From Gymnothorax reevesii (lineage: Eukaryota; Chordata; Actinopteri; Anguilliformes; Muraenidae): a stretch of 64,000 bases of DNA. How positions within the stretch are numbered: the stretch's first letter is position 1; every line of letters starts with the position of its first letter. Location: positions 18,112,667-18,176,666 of the forward strand of contig CM056587.1 of NCBI GenBank assembly GCA_029721435.1. The letters are read 5' to 3'. Below the pieces are notes generated by a model. That model did no database searches. It worked only from the letters and a program-made list of their open reading frames with translations, and was not told the DNA's origin. The translations under genes were made by a program, and so were the position numbers. Shown piece after piece: positions 33,010-46,745 of this stretch.

Positions 33010-36000
33010 TAACAAAAAAATTAGCGGCCAGGACTTCAAGAATTTTTCATTAAAAAAAAGATGTCTGCAATGAAAACACACTGCCACCTCTGATCTAGCC
33101 GTTTGTGAATTTCTGCTCCCAGGAAACAAAAATAAGTTGAAAGGAAAGCAATTTATTGACATCCAATCAATCCTGACCTCGATGAAATGAAAGCACTGCA
33201 GTTAGCAACCTCCAGCACCCCCATTAAAAATTTCAGAGAAATTGGAGCAAGTGCTGAACAGGCGGCAGAGTTTACTTTAAAGGGGATGGTACATGACAAA
33301 TGAAATATTCTTCAAAATAAAGCTTAAGTCTTCAACCTTCTTTCATTACACCTTTTAGAAGTCCAGTAATACTACAAGAACTTTCACATCATCTAAATAT
33401 TAATGGAAATCAATTATTTGTTGTTTAGTGCACCTTTACCTGAGTCACATCTGGGCAGTTTTGCCCCACAGTAGAGGGGTGCCAGAGAAAACAGTTGATT
33501 CATAAAGAGGAACCATCTCACCCATCTGAAGTCAATGAGATTTGGGGAGAGGGGCCATATTGGGAATCTAATACAGAGCAAAATGACACCCAAAAATTTT
33601 TGGTGCAGCAAACTCCTCTATCAGGGCTAATGCTTGTCAGTTAGACATTTTTCATGGTTATCTGATAAGTAAAAGGAGACGAGCGCATTACTGTCAAGCA
33701 CAGTACCATTGATTTTTCAGCCTCTCATTTTCAGGAAAACTAGGTGTATTTCTTGAGCTAGTCTGAAAGAGGACAAAGAGGCAATTTAGCAGCCCGTTCT
33801 TGAAACCTCAAATTTCCTGTTCAGACCATCAACCCGGGGTCAACCCAGCGCCACCTCCTTTAAAAATAACCCCGCAGAGAGAAAAATCATCCTATTATTC
33901 CTCAACACTCTTGCCCAAGGCTTGTTCCTGTATGTTTTCAGGCCAGAGTTCTCTGCAAAGGGTGACGTGACAATAGTTCATGCGCTACACAAATCAAAGA
34001 TGTTTTGATTTGAGTTTTCAAAGCTAAGGAAACATTTTAATTACATCCAGCCAGAAACTAATTAGATCCGTTTCCTAAAATATCAAATGCTTTATATATC
34101 AAAGTGCAGGGATCATTCAAACAGCATCAGCACATTATACATTTAACCCACTGCTATGTACCAAGAAAGCTTCGCCACACAAGTCGATATAAATAAATTA
34201 GAGCAGAGACTGTTGTGTGCACAGTGCAGGTCTGAGGAAATGTTAAGTTAACAGTGATATACAGTGTAATATGATGAATTACAATGAGAAATTGAGAACA
34301 ATAAGGTAATGAAGAAAGTGGACTGGCAGTCATTGCATGTGGGATGGGTGAAGAGCAGCATGAATCATCATCCAATATTTTACGTCTAGCTCTCCACGGC
34401 TGCTGTTTCCCTCATCCTCCAATCAGCAATCCCAATCTCCAATCCGCGATCAAAGCCCAACCTGCCCAATCCCCCACCCTTATCTGCCCAAAGCCCCCCC
34501 GCGGTCCTCCATTGTCGCTCCTCCCTGTTATCTCAGCATCACACTTCCTTCCCTGCTTCACAAGCACAATCTGATTCCAATCCTCCATTTTGTCACTCCC
34601 ATTACAGGCTTATTTTTAAATCCTGAACACGCCCAAGCTCACTGCTCATCTATTAACGCCCGACAAATGCACTGCGAATAAGAGTACACTTCAGCATGTA
34701 CTGAAATGTACAGTGTTGATGAAGTATGAGAATTCAAAAAGTCCGGTGCGTCAGCCTTCCTGCAAGCACCATTAGCCAGAGAAAAGATTTTGTGCTACAC
34801 AAAATGCTTGGCCCTGCAATGTTCTGGCTGCTATGACAACCACTTCCGGAACCTATCGCAAACCTGCTTTCCATTTTACATCCCTCGGCTACGAAATGAG
34901 GTAATGCCCAACAAAGGGCAGGAAGCTCAACATTTTCCATCTGCGAAACAATTACGCAAGGAATAAAACTGTCCGAATTCCATTCAAATGCTGCTGACAA
35001 ACTCGAGAGTGCAACCATATGTGATAAAAACTGTCAAACAACTGTACACATGAGACAGTGCAATACTGTTTTTAAGAAGAAAAGATACTGTATGTACACC
35101 CTATAACTTATGCACAGAATGTTCTGACTGAAAGGTCAGTTTAAACGGACGTGGACACAGATGTGCCCCAGATGAATATGAATAAAGAAATACACTAATC
35201 TGGAACAAAAAGACTGACCATGTGCTTCATCCAGAAGTAAAACACTCCTATTCAGTTTCCTGCTTTAATGGACAGTCTGCATCTGTCAGGACGTTTATAG
35301 CACCACTCAGTCCAACAAGCATCAGCTCATATTCGCAGGGTCCACCAACCAAAACTCAATGTGATTCTGTCAGATAGAATTTGGACTAGGATGGGCACGC
35401 GTGAGAGATTGGCGTTTAATCCCCCACAAAACATGAGAGGACAGCAATTTGATAGAAGTTTTTTTTTTTTTTCAGGTAGAAACAATTTGTGAAACATAAT
35501 CGTACCAAAGTGGGCTCCTTCAAGAGCCATTCCCAGGGAGAACATTCGAATTTGAGCCATTTTTCTTCTAAAGTACAACATAGGAGATGATAAATCAGAG
35601 AATACTTTTGAGCTTCAAGTAAATTGAATGGTGGTACTTTCCTTAAACCAAAAGGAAAAGAAAATGCTTTGAGAAGCTCCGTAATGACACTCAAAATCAA
35701 TTGTGCACAGTCAAAAAACCCTCTGATTAGCAATTAGGTTTGGCCCTTTTACGCAACATAGACTGAACAGAATTCAGTCTAATATACAGTAGTACAATGT
35801 ATGTTCCTGCGTGTGCGTGTTTCCCCAAGATGTCTCTGGCCTTCAATACATCGTTTAAAAAAAAAAAATACGGCTAAGTTTAAACCCCTGGCTGAACTGG
35901 AGCGTGGACCCTCTTCTACTTGCTTGGGGAAGCATTTGCTACAGAACCCATTTTCCTTTGCAGCCCAGGCCCAGATACACCTAGCCACTAGCATTTAAAT

Positions 36001-36900
36001 CAGGACCCATGTTTCCACATTAACAGTTCTGTTTCCCCACAGCGGTTTACAGTAAAGCTCACACCATCATAAGGGCAAGACAACCCCTTCCTGCCCTCCA
36101 CACACGGGGGCCCCACGTTCCCAGAAGCAGCATTTTACCTGACTGTCAAAGGGGACCGGGCTATGGCTGGCATTTACTGTGACAGCTAATAGATTACCAG
36201 TGTGTAGCTGGAACATCCCCCGAATTTACGTCTACAGGCGATTTTACAGCTGTCTACGCTTGATGCCTGCCTCTGCATCACAAGATAAAACAAGTGTCTG
36301 CCACTAACATGGCAATATCCCCGCCGCCTCCATGTTATGTGTCCGTACGGACGGATGTATGTACATACGTACGAATGGATGGAGCCCAATGCTATCCAAT
36401 AAAAAAGGCCATAACATGTCCTGCTCAGGAGTTTTCTATGAGTGGAGCAGGTTATGGCGAACAACCAAACTGAAGTAAAATTCATCCTGCGTGATCAATA
36501 AGTGGACACAGGACTTAATCTAGAATTTATTTTTACAACACAACGTGAGCCATGTATAGTGGTTGAGGTCAAACCTCAGTATACAGAGTATAACCGCAGG
36601 ACCTTTTTATAGGATCCATTATAACCACTCATAACTCTTTGCAGCAGAGCATGTGGGCCAAGAACATTGAAAGGAAATGAGCAAAATTGTTTAGAGAGTG
36701 CAAAATGGGGGGGAAAGTGGAGTCCAGTATAAAGGCGTGTGCCGAGGTCTGGCGTTTTGGGCAGTCACATGTACGGCTGTCTCGCTAACTGCCATGTGGC
36801 TCAGTGACTCATCCACATCCTGTGCTCCGTGTGTCCAGATTCACAAAAATAGACACAGGCTGGGGGAGGATTGTACAAACTGTGCAAAAACCACTAATAT
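33010..36900. other. arhgap6: Intron sequence, unrecognised
   Basis: About 3.9 kb of intron without recognised repeats or exons. It is C-rich near 34390-34580 and has poly-T at 35460-35472 and poly-A at 35857-35868. Open frames are short and featureless. Confidence 0.4.
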
Positions 36901-36910
36901 GATAGATATA

Positions 36911-37117
36911 TACTGAGCAACAAAAAAAAACTCTTGTTAGCAAGCTTGTTAATGTTCTTGCATGGTCACCAGGTCAAAGTGACAGCAAAACAAAGAAATG
37001 TTTGGAGAAATGAGCGTAATGTGCATGCGCTCGTAATAAAAAAGGTTTTTATAAGAATTACAAATACCTAGTCTCGGGACGGTCTTGCATTACCATGGTG
37101 TCATTTGTTGCTCAGTA
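36911..37117. mobile_element. 207-bp MITE with TA target site
   Basis: The terminal inverted repeats TACTGAGCAACAAA / TTTGTTGCTCAGTA match perfectly over 14 bp and are flanked by TA on each side. The interior is non-coding. A TA duplication suggests Tc1/mariner-type mobilisation. Confidence 0.8.
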
Positions 37118-37948
37118 TAGTATTTTATTCTGTTCGATGTTGTAAGAAATTAAATGCGTCCTTCCAACAGGAAATATTGACTACTTCCAGAAGATCAAAG
37201 CTCACTTTTTTGTATTTCCTTTTCTATCTTTGCATTTCTTGTTGAATAATTTCAGGAACATTTCAAAATTTTGGTTGAAAATACTTGAATAGCCTTCAAC
37301 TACACTCCGGATAATTTATAAATAGTGCATGACAACACATGTGGATTCTCACTCAAGAAAGCTACCCATGATTTAGAATCACAAGGGCTCGGGTCATGAA
37401 GCAGAATATCAGCTGGATCACTGCACCATGAAAAATCGAGAACATTTTCTTTTTTAACGTCAGAAAATGAGCCAAAGATGGGAGTGTTCTGGGTTTTTCC
37501 CAGAGCAGTTCTTCAGCTAACTCAGTGATCTAGCATCCAGATACAGGCCTCAAGGTTCAGAAATGTAAAGGCATGTGTTCACAGCAGAGAGTAACTGAGA
37601 ACACTGAGGGTTGTACATTAAACAAAGTGCCTTTAACAAGCACATACCATTAAATCAATAACTCAGACGATAATATATCTGCACCAGGGCTTGGTCTCAC
37701 TAAGGAATTCAGCTCAATCCTGGGCATATGCACTACATGTGTGAGACTCATCGGCCAAAACTACTGTACATGCGCGTGTGCTGTACCTCCTATCGCCGCA
37801 GTTCTCTGAGAACAGATTTCCCTGACACACTCATTTCAATTCCGCCGACGTCACACAGCTGAGAGTGTGTGTAAAGCAATTAAATCCAGCCAGGATCTGA
37901 CTCCACAGGCAGATCTTCAATTTGCTACATACAATTATGATAAGTGAG

Positions 37949-38110
37949 GTCCATAATTATTTGTAAATTGACCCAATTGCAAAAGTGTGTAAAATTCTAC
38001 AAGAAACATTTCTATGTTGAACCATTTTAGTATGTTGATACAGTCAAATTAAAGCTGATGGCTCGCACATAAGTCTGAAGATATTTCTATCACCATCAAA
38101 TAAAATGTGT
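37949..38110 (+). repeat. Possible Tc1-type repeat end (TCCATAATTATTTG)
   Basis: Begins AGGTCCATAATTATTTGTAA, reminiscent of the end of a common vertebrate Tc1/mariner repeat that starts GTCCATAAATATTTGGAC. The partner end was not found, so this is a fragment at best. A similar string starts at 59402. Confidence 0.35.
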
Positions 38111-39371
38111 CGGAATTACAACCCATTAAAACCGAGTCACGATCAAAAGATTTATGCACAATGTGAGCACATAATGCACTAAATGGAACGGGATATTCAG
38201 AACTGACGCAAAGTTTCGTAACTTCAGAGCAGAGGGCAGATCCGCAGTGAGACCATTAACAGACCAAAGGAAAGACAGGAAAACAGAGAGGGTGGAATGA
38301 CAGGTTTATAAAGGCAGCCTTCCTTCCTCCACTACGACGCTCCCAATCCGTCCCGGGAAAAGCAAGAATAATGTCCGGCTCCGGCGTTGAAAAGCACATG
38401 GATAACCGAACTTGAAATCCCTGACCTCAGAGTATCCGTCTTTTAAATCAACCACCATCGCCGGATTACTCCGACTTTGATCCACTGCACTCAAAGCTGT
38501 CATATGAGCCGGCCTCCAAAGAGGCTTACAGAATCATTACCAGGCTTACAGCTCTGCGGCTCGTTTTGGGCTGGAGTGCAATAACCTTCACAGGGAGCCA
38601 CCGACACCACTTCACAACAGTTTCTATCCCGCACTAAATTGCTTCTAGTTTGGTTCGATTGCCGCAAGTCATTTAAATCGTTTAATCGTTTGCTGAAGGA
38701 AGGAAATTTCGCAGAAACGTAGCACAGCCACGTAGCATAGCCTCTCTCAGGTTCCCCTCATGTTTGGAGGTGTTAATTGTTTTGTGGATTAAAGATTGGC
38801 CGATTCTACGACAGCAGAAACACCACCTGTCAGCAGTGCCAGTTACAGGGTTGCACCAAACGTCCAAACCTAATACCACTCAGTCAGCAAGTTAGGCTGT
38901 CTGACAGAAATGCTCATTTACACCGAAATTCCAAAGAGATTTAAACCACAAGGATGCAAATGTCACCAACTTAAAGCCATCAGACTCCACTTTAAATCTA
39001 CTCATTGCTTTCAAACCTAATTAGTTTTCAGACCAGACAGTAAAAACTCACGTTTAAATACTTACAAACCATAAATAGTTCATCACTATCAGTTTGATTT
39101 CCGCCCCAGAAGCCGTGCTTGCTGTGTTTACAAATCGTCATTTCATAACCTTGTTCCAGCCGAAAAGCACAGTCTTTGCAGATGTTATTGACCCCGTGCT
39201 GGACAAGCAAAAATGGATATTTCAAAAGATGCTTGAGACCGTTACCTTTGACTAGCTGTTCTCATTCTGGCTCTTCCGGTTTCAAAGTGCAGACAGTTTA
39301 AGAACTAACGTTATATTGCTTCCCTTTGCCAAATAAGACATGTAAATTAGCAGGCAATTTAGGACCTCAGA
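38111..39371. other. arhgap6: Intron sequence with a CpG-rich patch
   Basis: A moderately CpG-rich stretch (about 38300-38520) contains a 65-codon minus-strand open frame of normal-looking composition (38306-38503). I recognise no protein family and no convincing donor, so it is not called as an exon. Confidence 0.35.
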
Positions 39372-39556
39372 GAAGCACAGTGGTAAAGGAACTGGCCTTG
39401 CAGGTTTTATTTGACAGTAGGGCACTACAGTTGTGCCCTTGAGCAAGGTTCTTAGGCTGAGCCGTTCCAGCATATATCTAGCTGAATAACTGGATACTGT
39501 GTAAACATGCAAAAGCTGTGTCTCTCTGGATCAGTCAGTTCATACAAGAGCATCTG
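39372..39556 (+). repeat. tRNA-derived SINE, decayed
   Basis: Landmarks of a common fish SINE in order: GCACAGTGGTAAAGGAACTGG, GTTGTGCCCTTGAGCAAGGT, CCAGCATATATCTAGCTG, and a LINE-like tail CTCTGGATCAGTCAG..AAGAGCATCTG. The B-box region is damaged. Confidence 0.65.
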
Positions 39557-39977
39557 TGAACCACCCGTAACACAGTCTAATGCCTATATCAGGCTTGACA
39601 TGGTGCTAGACACTAATATGCACTAGGGTAACTTCAGCAGCAGGCAAGCAGTCCTGGGGGATGCTCGTGTTCTTCATCATGTTATGTAATGCATTAGAAG
39701 TATTTAAAGTGCTGACCCAGACCATGTCTCTGAATGAAATTGGGGGAGTCTCTCCATTAACAGTTCATACGTAACCCCTAACGCAGTTTTGCAATACCCA
39801 GCAAACACAAGACGTTCTCTCACATTGAGTGTAATGTTTGTCAATGCTATCCTGGTGGCATCATTGCAATGTGAGCTTTGCTTGCGTGAGCCGGGGCCTG
39901 TAAGCGAAAAAGGCCCTTTCCGTGTCCTCCGATGGCCACCCGCACCTTCTGCCAAGCACCCAAAAGCCAGAGAAGGT

Positions 39978-40002
39978 TTGTGTGTGTGTGTGTGTGTGTG
40001 TA
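39978..40002. repeat. (GT)n microsatellite
   Basis: A pure GT run of about 25 bp. Confidence 0.9.
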
Positions 40003-41072
40003 ATCTCCCTGTACACACCAGCCAGTCAATGTTTAGCACACACCAACAGCTGTGGAAAATGACACCAAGCCTTCTGTCCTTTCAGCAGGCAATATCCCAG
40101 TTACAAGCACTGAAAGCACAAAATGCAAGCTTTGCAACAAGCCAGAGGTTGAAGACAAGCAAGGTTAAAGGACTAACTTGGAAAACAATACAGCAGCGAG
40201 ATGTCAACACAACCTGACGAATGAGCCGTTTCGTCACAGAGATGATGGACCACTAACATATGCCATTATGAGCGCGGAGGAAAAGCCTCCATCGGTGTGG
40301 ACTCTGGTTTCAGGTTTAATTTATGCTGCTGGTCCCATTATCTCACGGGAATAAAAATGCCAGGATACGGACAGCGCCAGGGCTTCTGGACGAATTCCGA
40401 GTGGGAGTGCCAGTTGTGACCGCTTCATTTCCACTGCAACGGTAGATAAGACTTTTCTGGACTAATCTAATAAGGCCAGGATCGTAATGGTTTTCACAGG
40501 CCTTTTTTGAAGCTTGTAAATGGGGTTATCTCAGATGCAACCACACACCACATCCCCCCAGCTCCAAATATAGCGCTGTGACTAAAGGACAATATTATTG
40601 CCCCATACTGATAAAGCATTTTAGAGCATCGATCTGGGGTCAGTTTCACCTTTTAGAAGTTAATGAACAATATTAGGCATTTGAGTCAGAAAAACAAACC
40701 TCACATCACCGTTCATGTCCAAACAGGTTTTATGAACACAGGGTAGTTTATTTTTTCATCTCATAAATGTAATGTTCAACATGGCTAAATTCAGTTTAAG
40801 CAGAAATTTACAAACAATTACCCAATGCTGGGCACTGCCACAATTGTAGATTCTGCCTGTTTACAAAACCCATCCCAAATTTTCAGTGAAAAAATTCACC
40901 TCTCCCTCCTCGAGTCCTTCTACAGCGAGGCCTACACACGACACACGAATAACACAATGACTTTTTCACTCAAGTCACACATGCCCTCATAAATATGACA
41001 CAAACACACAAGCATTTTGAAAAGTATCTTTATCCAACATGACTCTTTAGTTAGTGGATTCTCATACTGAGT

Positions 41073-41231
41073 GTCCCTAAGGTCCGCAAAAAGACTATTG
41101 GTCAGCGGATCTTTTCTTTCCGTGCTCCCACTCTATGGAACAGTCTCCCTGTTGATATTCGGTTAGCATGCTCGATTTATGTGTTCAAAGCGAAGCAGAA
41201 GACCCACCTGTTTAATGTTGTTTACTGCTGA
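41073..41231 (+). pseudogene. L2-type LINE ORF2 C-terminus (5'-truncated copy)
   Basis: A 52-codon plus-strand frame ending at TGA encodes VPKVRKKTIGQRIFSFRAPT, then LWNSLPVDIR and KAKQKTHLF. This is the extreme C-terminus of the reverse-transcriptase polyprotein of L2-like LINEs, whose hallmark is a Trp-Asn-x-Leu-Pro block near the stop. The frame is intact but everything upstream, including the RT and endonuclease domains, is missing. That is the usual product of incomplete reverse transcription. Confidence 0.8.
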
Positions 41232-41335
41232 TCTTATGGTGTGTTGTGTCTTAGTTTGTTATTTGTTTTTAAGCTTTGTAAAGCACTTTGAAAGCGCTCT
41301 ATAAATAAATAATAATTATTATAATAGACTCATGC
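41232..41335 (+). repeat. LINE 3' UTR and tail
   Basis: Follows the LINE stop codon. It contains GTAAAGCACTTTGAAAGCGC then TCTATAAATAAAT and a short AATAATTATT-type tail. This is the tail structure recognised by L2-type reverse transcriptases and shared by many fish SINEs. Confidence 0.75.
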
Positions 41336-44300
41336 ATTTTTTTTTCTTGTATATTACTTTGTAAATTCGAAGAGATCCCCACAGCAGTTAAATGCTGTAT
41401 CATTCGTCCAAGGACAGAATCAGCTCTGTTAAACAGCTCTGTCATTTCCACATGCATCACTAAATGCAGGGAGTCTCATCCATAAAGCACCATAAGAACT
41501 GCGGCCACCACATCTTGGGACAAACCGATACTTCTCAGCTGAGAAAAAGGCGCAGCATAACACCCTCGCATACGCCACAGAGCCCTCCTTTTGTGCAGCC
41601 GCTTAAATCACGATGTCTGGCAGCATGTAGAAAACAATCCCATTTTTTCCCTGTGCTTTTCCCCGAGGATTTTATCAAGCTTTTCAGCTCCTCAATTACC
41701 CATGCTGGACATATTTCCCACAGAAACTAAAAAAACTCATTAGCTGCCAAGTTGATGAAAATATAATGTAATAATAGCCGCAGATACTACCATTTATCAA
41801 CATGTACTTCACGCAAGCGAAAATAAACTCCAAATAAAAGTACCTACAACATGGTCAGCGCTCCATACTGGAAATACTGGGTCTCTGTTAGTGCAAAAAC
41901 TGAAAGACCCCAACATGCGCGTGCTTTGAACATCAGAGTGTGTAAGCAGAGCAGTTTGATTGACGAGCGCGAACTGCTGGATCTACGCAGGCATTTCTCA
42001 GGAATGAATGGGGGGGAGGGCAGGGGTTGTGCCTCTATCAGATCAGAGCTCAGGCAAAGGTTCCCACAGCCTGTTTCTGACAGACAGGAAACACTTTTTC
42101 TATAAAGCTTAGTAGCAGCACTAACAATGTGAGTCCACGTATTATACTGCTGCTGTAAACACTACTGAGTATTGGCTGTAAGCTGCATGCAACTGGTAAG
42201 CTAAGACAGACTTTCCGTTGATGCAAAATGATTCTTACCATATTAGAAATTGTAATATTTTTTACAAAGTCCTCTGTGTGACCTCTGGGTCCTCTTCAGC
42301 CTTCCATAGTCCAGAGGTTTCAAAGACAATTTGATGATCGTTTCAGAGCGCATGCTAAAAATTTACTTGATGCCATAGTTTAGGCCTTTTCATACCAAAT
42401 AAAAAAATGAAACCAATGCCTCTATTAAACAATTCAAACTCTCTTATCTCCATGGGTTTATCTACATAGGAATCCAAAACTTTCCCATTTTTTCGTCAAC
42501 CATTATTCTGCATTTCTGATTCTTTTCTTTGTGCGCGTTGTTTTGTCCTTAGAGCTTAAAGGCCTTCATTATCCATTTGATAGCATCTTAAAAATGCATT
42601 AAAACAAAATATAAAGGATTTGTGCAGATGTTCTTGTTTTAAAACATAAAAACAGAATAGAGATATTGAGCTGAAAGCTTTCTTTATTTGGAAAAAGGAC
42701 TAAAACTTACGAAATTTGAGACAATACCAGGGTAATGACCTGGTAAGCTGATGAATGAGCTATGATTTTGTAGGATCGGCATAACAATCTATTGGACAGG
42801 AGATATTTAGGAATGGGACTGGTTAACTTACCACTGCTCTACAGAGATCAGGGCATTATGGTGCACACCTGGTTCTATTAGCAAAGCGAGGAGATAAGTT
42901 ATCAAACCCCAACCCCTCTCCAAATCTGGACAAAGTCAGAGGTCTTCCTTTTTCCTTGGTTAAAGTTAGTTTGATACAGGGAATTCCAGTGTGAAGATCA
43001 GATGAAAGGCAGAGAAATTAACTATCCTCACAGCATAAAACTTGTCTCAGGTAATGAACACCAACAGAACATTCTGGTCCTTCTGATTCTAGCCCAGTGG
43101 TTTGGTTAGAGTAGGAAAGTACAGGGGTCAGAGTTTAAGGGTCAAGCCGTGCATTTCTTCTGGCAATAAACTGAGCCAACTGATTTCTGGGATTAGTTCT
43201 ACATCTGGCTGAAGAATTATGCCAATGAGCAAATCCAGATAACTGGAATAAAATTCTGGGGAGTTATTTTCTGAAACTGTATTTGACGTCTCTGGTGCTA
43301 TAGTTAGGGAGTGCAGGCTCTAATTTAATTCGTTTTTTAACTTCTTAAACCAACTTTTACCGACAATATTCAGCCATGAATTTCAGCTTTCACAAATAAT
43401 TTACACTTTTAAGATTCCCTCATTTGTTACTTTCTAATACAAATGCAACAAGGGCAACGAGACTTAACAAAGGTTATCAACATTTTACGCCACGTTATTA
43501 CATTTCAAAGTCTATTTTAGACAGTTTGAACAGCTACCATGCCAAATTCTACACGGCAACACTTCCTAAACCTGCACTGACAAACAAGAACATGTGTTTC
43601 TTAGCCCATAAATCATCATATAGCTCTTTATTAAAACCACCCGCGCGTGAGAAAAAAAAAAATTTTTCTGGCATACAAACATCTTGCACAAGCGGTGCTC
43701 TGGATGAATTCCACACGTTGCCTTCTGCAGAATTAAAAGTGTCATATGTTTGGCTCATGAGCAGAAGAACTTGTCATGAGCCTTTGTGATATGGCCATTC
43801 AAAGAACTTTATGCTCCACGTGACAAAAATGCCTAGACTGTTCTGAGAACATTCTTACTCTAAAATGTTAATTGCACACCTTCAATATAAAGACCTCAAA
43901 ACTGCATGGAGAACTCCTACTGCAATCATTATGAAGTTTATTTCATAATACGCATTATGCAATGTCCTTAGAGACATGAGAATACAAACCCAATGGAAGC
44001 TGAGAGAATAATAATGAAACAGTATGCTGTTCCGTCCCTGGCATGCAAACTTCACTGAAACACTAACACTTCACTAATATTTATCAGTTACCTGTATAAA
44101 TCAATATTTTTGTCTTTTATGGAACACATAAAAGCATCACAAACTGCCACTTTTGTTTCTATTTAAACTCACTTGATGGGTTAGTCTTTTTCAGCTACAA
44201 GAATTAAAGCTGTATTGTGACTGTAAGCGCAATGCTGTATGCCATTTCTCAGCCAAGATCTCCAAAGCAACGAAGCCACAATGAGCCAAGACTCAAAGGC

Positions 44301-46745
44301 TCCTGAAGTTTGGTCTCACTGTTATTTACAGTTTTTGTACAGTAACCTTGTAAAAAAAAAAGCATGGGATTCCTCCATGGTTAATGTTATAGGGACATGC
44401 ATACTCATGGCGCCTAGTGAACCGAAATCTGAGGAGGAAGAAAGCAGAGCCTTAACCTAATAATTGGCTTTGACTCGTTACTGCATTTATCCAAATTAAT
44501 ACTCCATGGACTAGGAAAACACTCAACACTATCAAGTGTGGCCAGTTCTCCTTGTTAAGGTAAGGCAAGAAACAAAAGACGTCACTTCAATTGGAAACTG
44601 CATTTCAATCAATATTATTCAGTTGTGAATACTTTAAATAATCACTGTCTTTGCTGAAATTTACAATATCATGAAGCTCAGGTTTAAGAGCCAGCATTGT
44701 ACGCCGTGGGATGAGCTTAAAGCAAACACGGAAGCTAACAAAGTAGTTGATCCTTCTGAATGGAATTTATGTAATCACCTCAGCTTTGCATTAAAAAGGG
44801 AGCCATGTGTTGAATTCCCAATTGATTATTCTAATCACTGGAAACTTTTTAATCAAGGAAAATGATAGAAAACAGGTCAAGACTACTCATTAGATAAAAG
44901 GAATTTTTCTATCCTCTAATTTCAACTGGTGCATACACGCAATTTCCAGCTGAGTCCCTACTTTACCCTCAGGTTCATTACTCAGTCCAATGGGCTCAAG
45001 TCCAAAGTCAAAAAGTGCAACAGCTGAGTCCATGTTCAGATACCCCAGTACAGCAGGGTAAGTACAGCTGGGTATAAGCTTTCATAATACACCGCTCCTT
45101 TCAAATGGAAGCCAGTAATCATATATTGCTCAAAGTAAATGAGTATGCTCATGTTGCCATACAGATTACAGTAATCTTCATATATGCGTAATCCCCATTT
45201 CTTCACGGTTGGACTTCAACTGAGAGGGCTGATGCAACAGGCTGCAGAGGAAACCCAGGCCATTACTCAAGCTATCTGCACTCCGTCACCGCACGCCATC
45301 CAGGCTTTCGTCTGGTGTTGAGCTTGGCAAGGACAAAAAAAAAACCTCAAGCGGCGAATCTGAACAGACCTGCGGTTGAGCCTGGCGGTCACAGGCCTAA
45401 CTCAGGCCACCATAGTGGGAGCAGAGGGTCCCGTACCATCAGGAACACAGTTACAAGCAGAGAGGGAAAGACTAATATTTTAAATCACAGCTTGCGGTGC
45501 GTCTGTGCTTGTTTGCTCAGAAACCAAGACATCTTTAGTGTCAACAGGCTCTGGCAGTCATAAAAATTCATGGGTACAGTATTTGGCAACAGCTCCCAGA
45601 GATTTTCAATAACCTTCTAGCCCCATGAACAGAGAAAGAAGGAAACGTAAATATTAAACAACATGGAGCTAATGTTAGTGGAAAAAAGAACAACAATCCG
45701 AGAAGGCAAAATCTGCTGTTATCATATAATGCCTCAAAAAATCTTATCAGGGTTTTATCACCTCAATTAATTTCTCATCCTGCCTCAAAAAATGTGCCGT
45801 GGTTAAGCAGTTACATTCACTGCGGTTTTTTAGCGCGGCGAGAATGACGTTGCTATCAGATACTGCAGTGAGCAAAATGAAGTCAAGTTCAAAGACAAAC
45901 AGGCACCAGCCAATTCCCTGGAGTGATTTGTTTCGCTGACAGCTTGCAAATTCATTCGCCAAACCAACTAACCACAGTAGACTAGTTGAAAGTAAGAACT
46001 CATCGGCAAAAAAAGACTGTTCCAGCAAGTGTTTTTATCTTCTCACTAAGACTTAAAAGTATTGATCCTCTAAAGTACAAAATATTCAACTGTTTTCAGT
46101 AACTGTGTGCTTGAAAGATGAAATTTTTATACATCACTGGCACATTTGGAAATTTATCAATCTCTCTCATCTTTGACAGTCTGGTTTAGACAATTAAATG
46201 ATTCAGAGTCAAAATATAGGGCAAAAATGCTAGTGAAGACTTTAGACCTATCTTGTGGCTTTCACTCGGTCCCTTTTCCATAGAATCGAAAAGCTTGGCG
46301 TTTCCATGTCTCCCTCGACACTACAGATAACAGCAGGCATGAATGCCATGGAGACATGTGGTTAAATGTGCACCCTTACACACTGATACTGACAATAAAT
46401 CTCTGCAGAAACACACGGTGGGTGACTATGGGTGAGGGAAGAACCCACTCTCCCCCCATGTCTCTTACACTGAAAAAAGAGTTTTACCCAAATAACTCAA
46501 GCAATCTGTCCACTTTTTTCACAGTCTAAACATGCCAGGTAACCACAGAACCACAGAAACACAGATGAAAAATGAAAAATGGAAGGAAAAAAAAAATCAA
46601 CATAATGGCTCAGTAACACATTCCTCTGAAAACTATGTCACTGGGAGGTACCTTATATGTACCTTGAACTGCACCCCTAGACATGAGACATAATATCAAG
46701 AGAAAAAAAACAAAAAGCTAATGCTTACATCCATGTATCAAAACA
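41336..46745. other. arhgap6: Intron sequence, unrecognised
   Basis: About 5.4 kb of AT-rich intron. No recognised gene, RNA or repeat family. Open frames up to about 120 codons (for example 43424-43789 plus) have no domain features. Confidence 0.4.

Noticed and set aside
38306..38503. 65-codon minus-strand frame in a CpG-rich patch as an ARHGAP6 first exon
   Set aside because: No good donor in a phase that would join the exon at 11675, and no recognisable sequence.
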